A stretch of 64,000 bases of DNA from Panorpa germanica (GCA_963678705.1 OY783209.1:17236001-17300000), one strand, 5' to 3'. Counted from the stretch's first letter, positions 12,959 to 21,654 are shown. Notes: generated by a model from the sequence alone, not told the origin. Made by a program: numbers and translations.

Positions 12959-13273
12959 ATGAACGGATTTAAGAATATTCCAGGCGTAACATGGTTATTG
13001 GATTCGGGGGATATACGCGTCGGCATTGACAGTGAAGATAGATATTATGTGCAGGATATAACTGACGATTTTGATATAGATGACTGTGATTCAGAGGATA
13101 TGACGGATGAAGAAATAATAATAGGTCACGAAGAAATTGAAATACAGGAAGAAGATTCTGATGTGGAAATCATAGAATTATTAGACGATGATAATGAAGT
13201 TATTGAAATATTAGACTCTGACGATGAAATTGTAGAAGTGTTAGACTCTGATGATGAAATTGTAAAAGTATAA
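12959..13273 (+). CDS. Acidic protein with tandem SUMO-interaction-like motifs
   Basis: This is an intact 104-codon frame. It starts at an ATG with stops just upstream (TAATAGTATG) and is followed by AATAAA-like signals near 13313. The N-terminal 40 residues are mixed (IPGVTWLLDSGDIRVGIDS) and match nothing I know. The C-terminal half is strongly acidic with repeated hydrophobic cores each followed by D/E/S: VEIIELLDDD, VIEILDSDD, IVEVLDSDD, IVKV. This spacing is that of SUMO-interacting motifs (a short V/I-x-V/I-V/I core beside an acidic or phosphorylatable stretch). No Lys-rich, zinc or membrane segment is present. A second copy at 63489-63803 is open with three substitutions. A role in recruiting SUMOylated nuclear proteins or antagonising host SUMO defence is inference. 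Confidence 0.6.
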   Translation: MNGFKNIPGVTWLLDSGDIRVGIDSEDRYYVQDITDDFDIDDCDSEDMTDEEIIIGHEEIEIQEEDSDVEIIELLDDDNEVIEILDSDDEIVEVLDSDDEIVKV

Positions 13274-13381
13274 CATAGTGGTTAATGCATATTTTTTTAT
13301 GTAAAATTATATAAATAAATGAACTTTTAAAAACAATTGTGATTTATATTTTGATTTTGAAACTGAAATATATAAGTTACA

Positions 13382-13618
13382 ATGGATAACGGTTGTAAGA
13401 TTATTAAGCATATAAGAACAATTATTGAACATTTGAATAGTTCAAATTATTTAAGTATTCAGTGGAAAAAGTGGTCTGATTATAATAAAATAAATAAAAA
13501 GTTGTTAAATAAGTTATTAAAAAATAATAAAAATACCTATTCAATTGGATATAAGCGAAGCATTGAAAGCAATATAAGTGTCTTAAAATGTTTTCAAACA
13601 TTGTTAGAACTTGCTTAA
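13382..13618 (+). CDS. Small basic hypothetical protein (78 codons)
   Basis: The frame starts at an ATG 108 bp after the acidic-protein stop and encodes a Lys/Asn-rich, probably helical protein (IQWKKWSDYNKINKKLLNKLL, 20 residues of it typical). I recognise no family. In the tandem copy it survives only from codon 10 on (20322-20507), because the duplication breakpoint removed the start. In copy 3 codon 5 is a stop (TGT to TGA at 63924-63926). These breaks make its importance doubtful. A GTAAGA at 13395 could act as a splice donor, in which case only the first few codons are exonic. Confidence 0.35.
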   Translation: MDNGCKIIKHIRTIIEHLNSSNYLSIQWKKWSDYNKINKKLLNKLLKNNKNTYSIGYKRSIESNISVLKCFQTLLELA

Positions 13619-13694
13619 TTTATCTAATTGTATAACAGTGACATTAAAAAATTATAATTTGTGTTCTAAATTAGTGGATAAATCTTTATAACAA

Positions 13695-14297
13695 GTGACT
13701 GCAGTTCCATTTTTATTTAATGAAGCACCTATATTATTAAAAAAAGATATGTATTTAATCAAAATAGGTTTAAATTGTATTAATCAGTTTGAACCAGAAA
13801 TTTACATATATAATAAATATAATTTCAGACTAAAGTTAAATTTATGTGATTATTTTGAGCTTATAGAGCATATTAAGCAATTGATTAATATGTTTAATGG
13901 TCAATTGGTAATACCATCGAATATATTAATAGGAACAAACTATAAAATAAATATATTTAATCCAAATAGTATTGCAATTATTTCAAATTGTAAAACTCAA
14001 ATATCAGTATTTTTAAATATTTTTGATTTAATACATTTCTTATCCTTAAATGATTATATTAATGCTATTGGTAAACATTTTTCTGAAATGCAAATTGATT
14101 TGTTTAATACATATAATATATTTTTAAATAGTATTGTAATGTATTTAAAAAATAAAAATATTGGTGTTTCGAAAGAGATTTTGACTCAATTTTTATTTTA
14201 CGAATGTGAAGAGTTAAATTCTAATGATATATTATTAAAAATGATAATAATTTCAAACATGTCGTATATATTAGAAGAAATATCAAAACTATTGTAA
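13695..14297 (+). CDS. Conserved 200-codon hypothetical protein
   Basis: Open from a GTG at 13695, with a stop two codons earlier; the first in-frame ATG is at 13749 (MYLIKIGLN). The protein is rich in Ile, Asn, Leu and Phe, with a predicted mix of strands in the first half (MYLIKIGLNCINQFEPEIYI) and helices in the second. The tandem copy at 20584-21186 is identical in translation, so the frame has stayed clean. No known motif is visible; a structural (capsid-like) or accessory replication role cannot be judged from sequence. An intron from the GT at 13395 to the AG at 13703 would join it in phase to the ATG at 13382, which would explain the missing start. That is an inference. Confidence 0.5.
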   Translation: MTAVPFLFNEAPILLKKDMYLIKIGLNCINQFEPEIYIYNKYNFRLKLNLCDYFELIEHIKQLINMFNGQLVIPSNILIGTNYKINIFNPNSIAIISNCKTQISVFLNIFDLIHFLSLNDYINAIGKHFSEMQIDLFNTYNIFLNSIVMYLKNKNIGVSKEILTQFLFYECEELNSNDILLKMIIISNMSYILEEISKLL

Positions 14298-14355
14298 TTA
14301 CTTAATTTATAATATATATATATATATAAATTTAAAATGTATATAATTCTTTTAT

Positions 14356-14721
14356 TTATTTATTTATTAGGGTATAACTACATCCATTAGAATCATAATA
14401 TAACATATAATTACAATCATAACAGTTTCTTATTTGACATGGAGGACCATCTCTTTGTATGTTTCCTTTGTTATAAAGTTTGTAACATAATCGACGTCCT
14501 TGTATATTTTGATTTTCTTTTAAATACATTGGAAGCCGGTTCCAGTTTTGTTCAATATCGGTAGAGAACATTATATAATGCAAAAAAAACTCTGTCGGTA
14601 AATAATGTAATTCTTCATCAGTAAGATTTTCTAGTAAACACTCATTTTATTTATATTTTTTTAAAATAGCTCCAACTTTTGAAATCGTTTTCGAAACTTG
14701 TTCATGATCATTTAAACCCAT
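14356..14721 (-). pseudogene. Minus-strand Cys-rich small protein with an internal stop
   Basis: On the minus strand the frame runs from ATG at 14721-14719 to a stop at 14356. It is 121 codons long and has one in-frame TAA at 14649-14647, after 24 codons. The part after the stop is open for 97 codons. It includes EELHYLP, MFSTDIEQNWNRLPMYLKEN and a C-terminal C-x4-C-x2-C-x10-C cluster (CQIRNC, CYDC) that could bind zinc. It is divergent to the ATPase gene, with the inverted repeat cluster over its start. It is convergent with the 200-codon ORF (59 bp gap with AATAAA-like signals on both strands). The same TAA is in the tandem copy. The downstream part may also be read from the ATG at 14583. 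I do not recognise the family. Confidence 0.5.
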
Positions 14722-14761
14722 AACGTTTAATTTACGTTGAGTTTACGTTCAAATTACGTTC
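14721..14761. promoter_or_regulatory. Four inverted 11-bp-spaced ACGTT repeats between divergent genes
   Basis: TTACGTT units start at 14732, 14743 and 14754, and a TAACGTT variant at 14721, all exactly 11 bp apart. In the tandem copy the fourth unit is also TTACGTT (21614). These are reverse complements of the GAACGTAA units at 18565-18658. They lie between the minus-strand Cys-rich gene (its ATG overlaps the first unit) and the ATPase ATG at 14840. A shared factor binding one helical face, acting as divergent promoter or replication control, is the simplest inference. Confidence 0.7.
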
Positions 14762-14839
14762 CCATATAATATTTTCATATATAAAGATTAAATATTTAAA
14801 ACGTATTTTATTACTTTATAACACATGCCTGGTTAAACA

Positions 14840-15541
14840 ATGAAGTTTATAAAGCAAAAAGAAACTCTTTCTGTAAAAAATATTGATAATCAAAGTAATA
14901 ATTACACTAATAATTCAAAACATGGATCACTATTACCAAATGACATTAGATGCATTATTTGTGGACCTTCAAACTTTGGAAAAACTAATGTTATGTTTAA
15001 TCTAATTGAACATCCAAATAGGTTGCGATTTAAAAATATATACATTTATTCAAAATCTTTATATCAACCAAAATATAAAATATTACAACAAATTATGAAG
15101 AATATTAATGGTATGGGATACTATACATACACTGACAATGAAGAGATTATTAGACCTGAAGATGCTAGCCCAAATTCTATATTCATATTTGATGATGTTG
15201 CTTGCGATAAACAAAATAATATTCGAAATTTTTTTAGCATGGGCCGTCATAATTTGATAGACTCTTTCTATTTATGTCAGACTTACAGCAAAATTCCAAA
15301 GCAATTAATACGGGATAATACTAATTTTATTATATTATTCAAGCAAGATGACTTAAATTTAAAGCATATATATGATGATTATGTTAACTTTGACTTTCCA
15401 AGTTTTCTAGAGTTTAAACAAGTTTGTAATTTATGTTGGGATTCAAATAAATATTCCTTTATGGTAATAGATAAAAATAGTGACTTAAATAACGGGCGAT
15501 ACAGAAAAGGATTTGATATGTTTTTAGATATAACCAAGTAA
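14840..15541 (+). CDS. A32/FtsK-type DNA-packaging ATPase
   Basis: Intact 233-codon frame from ATG at 14840. Walker A is at residues 42-49 (GPSNFGKT). Walker B is at about 114-119 (IFIFDD). A polar block at 145-160 (CQTYSKIPKQLIRDN) fits the sensor region, and FILFKQDDLNLKHIY follows. The C-terminal YRKGFDMFL end is also familiar from insect Polinton-type ATPases. Family members pump viral or element DNA into a preformed capsid. Here no capsid gene was recognised, so packaging could need a helper. About 120 bp upstream lies the divergent regulatory cluster; the polymerase frame follows after about 18 bp. The tandem copy is identical in translation, suggesting either very recent duplication or constraint. 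Confidence 0.85.
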   Translation: MKFIKQKETLSVKNIDNQSNNYTNNSKHGSLLPNDIRCIICGPSNFGKTNVMFNLIEHPNRLRFKNIYIYSKSLYQPKYKILQQIMKNINGMGYYTYTDNEEIIRPEDASPNSIFIFDDVACDKQNNIRNFFSMGRHNLIDSFYLCQTYSKIPKQLIRDNTNFIILFKQDDLNLKHIYDDYVNFDFPSFLEFKQVCNLCWDSNKYSFMVIDKNSDLNNGRYRKGFDMFLDITK

Positions 15542-15558
15542 TCTTTACAATAATATTT

Positions 15559-18003
15559 GTGATATATGGAGATTTTGAAACATTATTAAAACCCATTAGT
15601 ACTTGTTATCCTGAAACTAATACATCATTTTCAAATAATATTCAAATTCATGAACCATATTCTTTTGCTTATTATATTAAATGTTCCTTTAATGATTCCT
15701 TAAGTAAGTTTGTTACGTACAGAGGTATTAATTGCGTTAAAGTATTTATTGAAACAATAACTGAAGACGCTAAACAAATTTATAAAATCTTAAATAAAGT
15801 GAAGCCTTTAAATAAATTATCTGATTGGCAAAAACAGGAATATGATGAAGCTTCTATTTACCATATTTGTGAAGGTATCCTCAATGGTGATAAAGTGTTA
15901 GATCATTGTCACTTAACTGGTAATTACCGAGGAGCTGCTCATAATCATTGCAATTTAAAATTTACAATTCCAAAGTTTATACCTGTCATATTCCATAACT
16001 TAAGTAATTACGATAGCCATATAATTGTAAAAGAATTAGGTAATGATAGTGAAAAAATTGAAGTTATTCCAGAAAATAAGGAAAAGTATATATCTTTTAC
16101 GAAACATATTTTGGTGGAATCAAAAGTCGATAAAAATGATAAAGTTCATAACTGCTATATTAAACTTAGATTTATTGATTCTTTACGATTTATGCATTCT
16201 AGTTTAGAAACACTTGCAAAAAATTTATTATCAGAACAATTTTTCGAATTAAAAAAATTCTATCCGAATGAAAATCATTTTAATTTATTAAAACGTAAAG
16301 GTGTATTTCCTTATGAATATGTAAATAGTAGGGATATGCTTAATGAATCTGACTTGCCATCTCAAAATAATTTTTATAGCTCACTTAATGGCTGTAATAT
16401 ATCTGACGATGATTACAATCATGCCAAAATGGTTTGGTATGCATTTGAAATGAAAACATTAGGGGAATATTCAGACTTATATTTAAAGATCGATGTTCTG
16501 TTGTTAACAGATATTTTTGAAAATTTTCGAGATGTGTGCTATAAAACATATAATTTAGATCCCTGTCAATATTATACAGCACCAGGACTTTCTTGGGATG
16601 CTATGTTAAAGTATACAAGTATTGAATTAGAACTTTTAACAGATATTGATATGTTACATTTTATTAAAAAAGGTATAAGAGGTGGAATATCACAATGCTC
16701 TCACAGACATGGAATTGCACATAATAAATATATGTCCAATTATGATTCGAATAATGATTCTCAATATTTAATGTATTGGGATGCAAATAACTTATATGGT
16801 TGGGCTATGAGTCAATATTTACCACATGAGGGATTTAAATGGTTAGATACATATAAATTACAAACATTAAATGTAGAAGCTTTTGAAGATAACTTAGATG
16901 TTGGTTATATATTAAAAGTCGATTTAAGATATCCTAATTATTTGCACGATGAACACAATGATCTACCTTTCTGTGCTGAAAATATTAAACCACCTTGCAT
17001 TAAATCAAATGACGTTAAATTAATACCAAATCTAAATAACAAGTATAATTATGTGCTTCACTATAGATCGTTAAAGCAATGTCTTAAAAATAATCTGAAA
17101 ATAGATAAAATTCATAGAATTTTGGAATTTAAACAGTCTGATTGGTTAAAAAGTTATATTGATCTAAATACATTAAAAAGAAAGAACTCTGCAAATACAT
17201 TTGAGAAAGACTTTTTTAAATTAATGAATAATTCAGTTTATGGGAAAACAATGGAGAATGTAGATAAACGTGTCGATGTAAAGTTAATAACTCATTGGGA
17301 TAATATAGGACATAAAATTTGAGCTAATACACTTATAAGTAAACCAAACTATCATAGTTGTTCTATATTTCATGAAAACTTAGTTGCTATTCAAATGCAA
17401 AAACTTAAAGTTTTTTATAATAAACCATTGTATTTAGGATTAAGTGTACTTGATATATCAAAAACTTTATTATACGATTTTCATTATGATTTCATCAAAA
17501 AAGTCTATAAAGGTAATGCTAAATTGTTGTATACAGATACAGATTCATTAATATATCAAATTAAAACAGATGATATATATGACGATATTAAGTGTAATCT
17601 AGATAAATTTGATACATCTAATTATCCATTTAATAATGAATTTTCATTACCTTTAATGAACAAAGCTAAATTAGGCTTAATGAAAGATGAATGCGCGGGT
17701 AGTATAATTTGGGAGTTTGTTGGGTTAAGGTCAAAAATGTATGCAATTGATATTGAGGGTTCATGCACAGCTAAAGCAAAAGGAATTAAGAAAAATATTG
17801 TAAACAAATTCAATATTAAAGATTATGTAAATTGTTTATCTCAGGATAACATATTATTGATCACAATGAATACCTTTAAATCGATTAAGCATACAATTTA
17901 TACTCAAATGATAAGTAAAGTAGGTCTTAGTGGAAATGATAATAAAAGATATGTATTAACTGATGGTATAAGTACTTTAGCACATGAACATTATAAAATT
18001 TAG
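15559..18003 (+). pseudogene. Protein-primed-type DNA polymerase B with HNH domain, one stop
   Basis: One frame of about 814 codons, interrupted by a TGA at 17320-17322. Exonuclease motif I is GDFE (residues 4-7) and Exo II FHNLSNYDSH (145-154). Between them is an endonuclease VII-like HNH zinc module (DHCHLTG at 115-121, HNHCN at 128-132; the first Cys pair is degraded to YHIC). Polymerase motif A is DANNLYGW (408-415), motif B KLMNNSVYGKT (554-564). After the TGA comes motif C, YTDTDSL (about 17532-17552). No ATG opens the frame: it begins in the ATPase gene's last codons and the first residues read from a GTG, so the N-terminus or an exon is probably missing. The role is replication of the element. 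With the TGA, motif C would be lost. Confidence 0.8.
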
Positions 18004-18564
18004 TACTAATTTTAAGTTAAGTTTAAGTTTTGTATAAATTTATATCTGTTTTAGTTAAGATAATTAAAATGTATATTTATATAACAATTTAAAAATAGCA
18101 TATTTGTAAACAAATAATAATATATAAACACAAACCATTGAGTTTTATTATTATAAGATTTAATGTTTTAATACATCCATATAAAATAAGATACACATAT
18201 TTTATTAGTAATGTTTTGTTATATATAATTCTTATATGATTAACACTGGTCATAAGAGCTCTAATATATATGCATAGACATATTAATGTATGAGTATGCG
18301 TACATAAACTGGATGACAATTGTATACGTTATATGCAGGAGCAGTACCCAAATCAATTCATTAGTGAATGCAGGCATGTCAAAAAAACCAATATTTCATT
18401 TCTTATTATCATACCAACGTAATGGGAATGTAACTTGGAATATTGGAATAGTGGTGTAGGTTAGGTTACACACCCGCGGAGCGTGATTTAGTTTAGAGCC
18501 CAAACCCAGGCCTAGAGGTTTTTTAAGTCAGTCAACATTGTGACATACAAACTTTAAATAGTTC

Positions 18565-18658
18565 GAACGTAACTTGAACGTAATGGGAACGTAACTGAAC
18601 GTAATGGGAACGTAACTTGAACGTAATGGGAACGTAACTGAACGTAATGGGAACGTAA
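18565..18658 (+). repeat. Nine GAACGTAA repeats at helical-turn spacing
   Basis: GAACGTAA starts at 18565, 18576, 18587, 18597, 18608, 18619, 18630, 18640 and 18651. Spacings are 10 or 11 bp, mean 10.75, with linkers alternating between CT/CTT and TGG. Degenerate relatives lie at 18417-18440 (ACGTAATGGGAATGTAAC). The array sits about 560 bp after the polymerase stop, near the right end of the element. Iterons with this geometry are typical of binding sites for a multimerising initiator or repressor. Origin, enhancer or centromere-like function are all possible. Confidence 0.85.
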
Positions 18659-18663
18659 CGTAA

Positions 18664-20290
18664 TTCTAAAATAAATACTCTACGTTATTACGTCGTTGTT
18701 ACTGTATTTGTTTCGTAGCTTTGTAGCTTCAAGAAACTACAGATTTTATATATAGCAGGTCGAGAACGGCTTTCTAGGGTTTCTGTACTATTTGCACCGA
18801 TAAGGATCACATTATCGTTGGCAAAACATATGTCTACACAACCTTTCGAGTTAGAAACACAGTTCTCGTCGAATACCATGTTCCAGAGCTCAGGCCCCAT
18901 TACAGATCGCTGAGGACAACCTTTAGATAGTTGCCTTTTCATGGAACAATATTCGGTTTGTAAAATTAATGTTCGACAATGAATATGGTTTTCCATAGCG
19001 CAGTAGACATACCTAGAGGTTTTTGCCGGCCTAATTCTTTAAAGGTAACTTGGCCACCAGACATTAGCAAAGGCACACTGAATTTCTATAAATATCTCAT
19101 GTACATACTTGTACTTAAGCCTACTTACTTACCATTTGTTTGTTACCATTGATTGTTCATGAACGATCAATCACTATTTTCAAGAAAACCGCATATATTG
19201 TTCACTTAATCACTTATAACAATTAATACACTCTCTTTATTATTTGAAACACGCATTTATATAAACTAATTCTTATGTTTTAATATTATTTATGGTTAAT
19301 GTTAATCGACTTACTTGATAGTGGGCGGCAACCTTTTGTCTTCCGTATATTTGTAGTGTTTATATGAGGTCTTCCTCATATAACTTCCAACCACTTGATG
19401 TTTTAGCACTAACACTAAACTAATTATTATCACTTTTTTTTCTATCGCACTTATTAATGTCTTATATCAAACAACGAAAAATTCGTTTTAAACACTAGTT
19501 TCCAACTGTCAAACTTTTGTAAAAACACTTTGTTTAGGGTAAATTAACACAAATTTAAAACAAACTTAAATACTTTTCGTTAGAAAAAGTATTTATATAA
19601 ATTATTTAATTTTTTTTCCGTAATTAATTTTTTACTTTTAATCACTTTTTTTACCTAAAGTAGCAGGAGCCGATCACACACATAGTAGATAGGAACCACT
19701 TGTGTTGCAAAGCAATATTAACGTCCTTGTAAACCAATACATAGGTCTTTCTTTTTTTATTAAGTCTTATCTGTCTTGCCAGAGCTTATGCATATATGCA
19801 TTCATCTCCTTGGCAATACATTTGGTATCGTCTCCAGACTTTTATCTTACAGCCGCATTAAATTTAAATCCTCGAAATTTGTCGCATTAACTTTAAATCG
19901 TCAAAATTTGATTTTTTCAGTTCTAGCGTAATTTGTACTTGAGTGAGTGCATGAGTGATTTTTAAATCTAAAGGAATTGTCCCCGATATCACCTGCACCA
20001 CTTCTGTAGATACAGTTCTGCAACAACGCGTCATTGTCAATAACATAGTTCTTTGCATATAAGATCCGGAAGATTGATTCTGTGGTACCATGCCGAAGCA
20101 CAAGACACAACCATTGGCATAAATGCCCCCTTGTATAGTGTCAGCAAAGTTGCCGAGTTTAAGCTCCATTCCGTTCTTGTGACACGCGCAAGGTAAGCTC
20201 AGGCCCCATTACGGATCGCTAAGGACAACCTTTAGAAAGTTGGCTTTTCATGGAACGGTAATCGGTTTGTAAAATTAATGTCCGACAATT
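18664..20290 (-). mobile_element. R1-like LINE fragments flanking the PolB element
   Basis: On the minus strand 18996-18688 encodes an R1-type RT segment (LSKGCPQRSVMGPELWN, then a degraded ADD box as FANDNVILIGAN). 20169-19864 encodes the post-RT region (RCCRTVSTEVVQVISGTIPLDLKI). A 90-bp RT stretch at 20200-20290 repeats 18888-18974 with changes, so two partial LINE copies or an internal duplication are present. The fragments are non-coding relics. The same block is repeated with the tandem copy at 25557-27180. From 19010 to 19860 I see no other gene. Confidence 0.55.
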
Positions 20291-20321
20291 TATTAGGCAT
20301 ATAAGAACAATTATTGAACAT

Positions 20322-20507
20322 TTGAATAGTTCAAATTATTTAAGTATTCAGTGGAAAAAGTGGTCTGATTATAATAAAATAAATAAAAAGTTGTTAAATA
20401 AGTTATTAAAAAATAATAAAAATACCTATTCAATTGGATATAAGCGAAGCATTGAAAGCAATATAAGTGTCTTAAAATGTTTTCAAACATTGTTAGAACT
20501 TGCTTAA
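20322..20507 (+). pseudogene. 5'-truncated copy of the 78-codon protein
   Basis: Codons 18 onward of the small basic protein (first codon shown is AAT read from the duplicated block). The original ATG and first codons lie left of the duplication breakpoint at about 20297 and are absent. The remainder is identical to copy 1. Confidence 0.6.
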
Positions 20508-20583
20508 TTTATCTAATTGTATAACAGTGACATTAAAAAATTATAATTTGTGTTCTAAATTAGTGGATAAATCTTTATAACAA

Positions 20584-21186
20584 GTGACTGCAGTTCCATT
20601 TTTATTTAATGAAGCACCTATATTATTAAAAAAAGATATGTATTTAATCAAAATAGGTTTAAATTGTATTAATCAGTTTGAACCAGAAATTTACATATAT
20701 AATAAATATAATTTCAGACTAAAGTTAAATTTATGTGATTATTTTGAGCTTATAGAGCATATTAAGCAATTGATTAATATGTTTAATGGTCAATTGGTAA
20801 TACCATCGAATATATTAATAGGAACAAACTATAAAATAAATATATTTAATCCAAATAGTATTGCAATTATTTCAAATTGTAAAACTCAAATATCAGTATT
20901 TTTAAATATTTTTGATTTAATACATTTCTTATCCTTAAATGATTATATTAATGCTATTGGTAAACATTTTTCTGAAATGCAAATTGATTTGTTTAATACA
21001 TATAATATATTTTTAAATAGTATTGTAATGTATTTAAAAAATAAAAATATTGGTGTTTCGAAAGAGATTTTGACTCAATTTTTATTTTACGAATGTGAAG
21101 AGTTAAATTCTAATGATATATTATTAAAAATGATAATAATTTCAAACATGTCGTATATATTAGAAGAAATATCAAAACTATTGTAA
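20584..21186 (+). CDS. Conserved 200-codon hypothetical protein, tandem copy
   Basis: The translation is identical to the copy at 13695-14297, again opening at a GTG with the first ATG at 20638. Because the upstream ATG at 13382 is not part of the duplicated block, this copy would lack the proposed first exon. The 3' flank has a longer AT repeat (21201-21222) than copy 1. Confidence 0.45.
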   Translation: MTAVPFLFNEAPILLKKDMYLIKIGLNCINQFEPEIYIYNKYNFRLKLNLCDYFELIEHIKQLINMFNGQLVIPSNILIGTNYKINIFNPNSIAIISNCKTQISVFLNIFDLIHFLSLNDYINAIGKHFSEMQIDLFNTYNIFLNSIVMYLKNKNIGVSKEILTQFLFYECEELNSNDILLKMIIISNMSYILEEISKLL

Positions 21187-21248
21187 TTACTTAATTTATA
21201 ATATATATATATATATATATAAATTTAAAATGTATATAATTCTTTTAT

Positions 21249-21614
21249 TTATTTATTTATTAGGGTATAACTACATCCATTAGAATCATAATATAACATA
21301 TAATTACAATCATAACAGTTTCTTATTTGACATGGAGGACCATCTCTTTGTATGTTTCCTTTGTTATAAAGTTTGTAACATAATCGACGTCCTTGTATAT
21401 TTTGATTTTCTTTTAAATACATTGGAAGCCGGTTCCAGTTTTGTTCAATATCGGTAGAGAACATTATATAATGCAAAAAAAACTCTGTCGGTAAATAATG
21501 TAATTCTTCATCAGTAAGATTTTCTAGTAAACACTCATTTTATTTATATTTTTTTAAAATAGCTCCAACTTTTGAAATCGTTTTCGAAACTTGTTCATGA
21601 TCATTTAAACCCAT
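21249..21614 (-). pseudogene. Minus-strand Cys-rich protein, tandem copy
   Basis: Same 121-codon arrangement as copy 1, from ATG at 21614-21612, with the same in-frame TAA at 21542-21540. The Cys cluster is unchanged. The stop therefore predates the duplication or is a regular feature of the gene. The inverted repeat over its start is perfect here (TTACGTT at 21614). Confidence 0.5.
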
Positions 21615-21654
21615 TACGTTTAATTTACGTTGAGTTTACGTTCAAATTACGTTC
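21614..21654. promoter_or_regulatory. Inverted 11-bp-spaced repeats, tandem copy
   Basis: TTACGTT at 21614, 21625, 21636 and 21647, all exactly 11 bp apart and all intact, between the divergent Cys-rich and ATPase genes. Copy 1 has one base change in the first unit. Confidence 0.7.

Larger units (their letters stand above)
12232..18680 (+). mobile_element. PolB/ATPase DNA element, copy 1 (Polinton-related candidate)
   Basis: The left end is placed at AAGAAAGCGG because this sequence and everything after it recurs at 62762, in entirely different flanking DNA. The right end lies between the repeat array (last unit 18651) and the start of R1-like LINE sequence (by 18690). Contents in order: 69-bp repeats, an acidic SIM-like protein, two small ORFs, a minus-strand Cys-rich gene, a packaging-type ATPase, a PolB-HNH polymerase, and a helical-turn repeat array. 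An A32-type ATPase with a protein-primed-type PolB is the signature of Polinton/adintovirus and related elements. No integrase, adenain-like protease or capsid gene was recognised, and no terminal inverted repeat or target duplication was found. Alternatives: a reduced Polinton, an integrated fragment of a PolB virus, or a plasmid-like element. Confidence 0.65.

Noticed and set aside
15517..15541. -1 ribosomal frameshift from ATPase into polymerase
   Set aside because: The frames overlap and a T-run (GTTTTTA) is present, but it is not a standard slippery heptamer and no downstream pseudoknot was evident.
16385..16582. Minus-strand ORF opposite the polymerase (also 23278-23475)
   Set aside because: Antisense shadow of conserved polymerase sequence.
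17320..17322. Recoded TGA (alternative genetic code) in the polymerase
   Set aside because: Tryptophans in the same gene use TGG, and no other in-frame TGA is treated as sense in neighbouring intact genes.
18089..18319. Minus-strand 76-codon ORF after the polymerase (also 24982-25212)
   Set aside because: Low-complexity hydrophobic and AT-rich; no motif, and the position is the polymerase 3' flank.
18565..18658. CRISPR-like array
   Set aside because: Units are 10-11 bp with 2-3 bp linkers and the genome is eukaryotic; there are no spacers.
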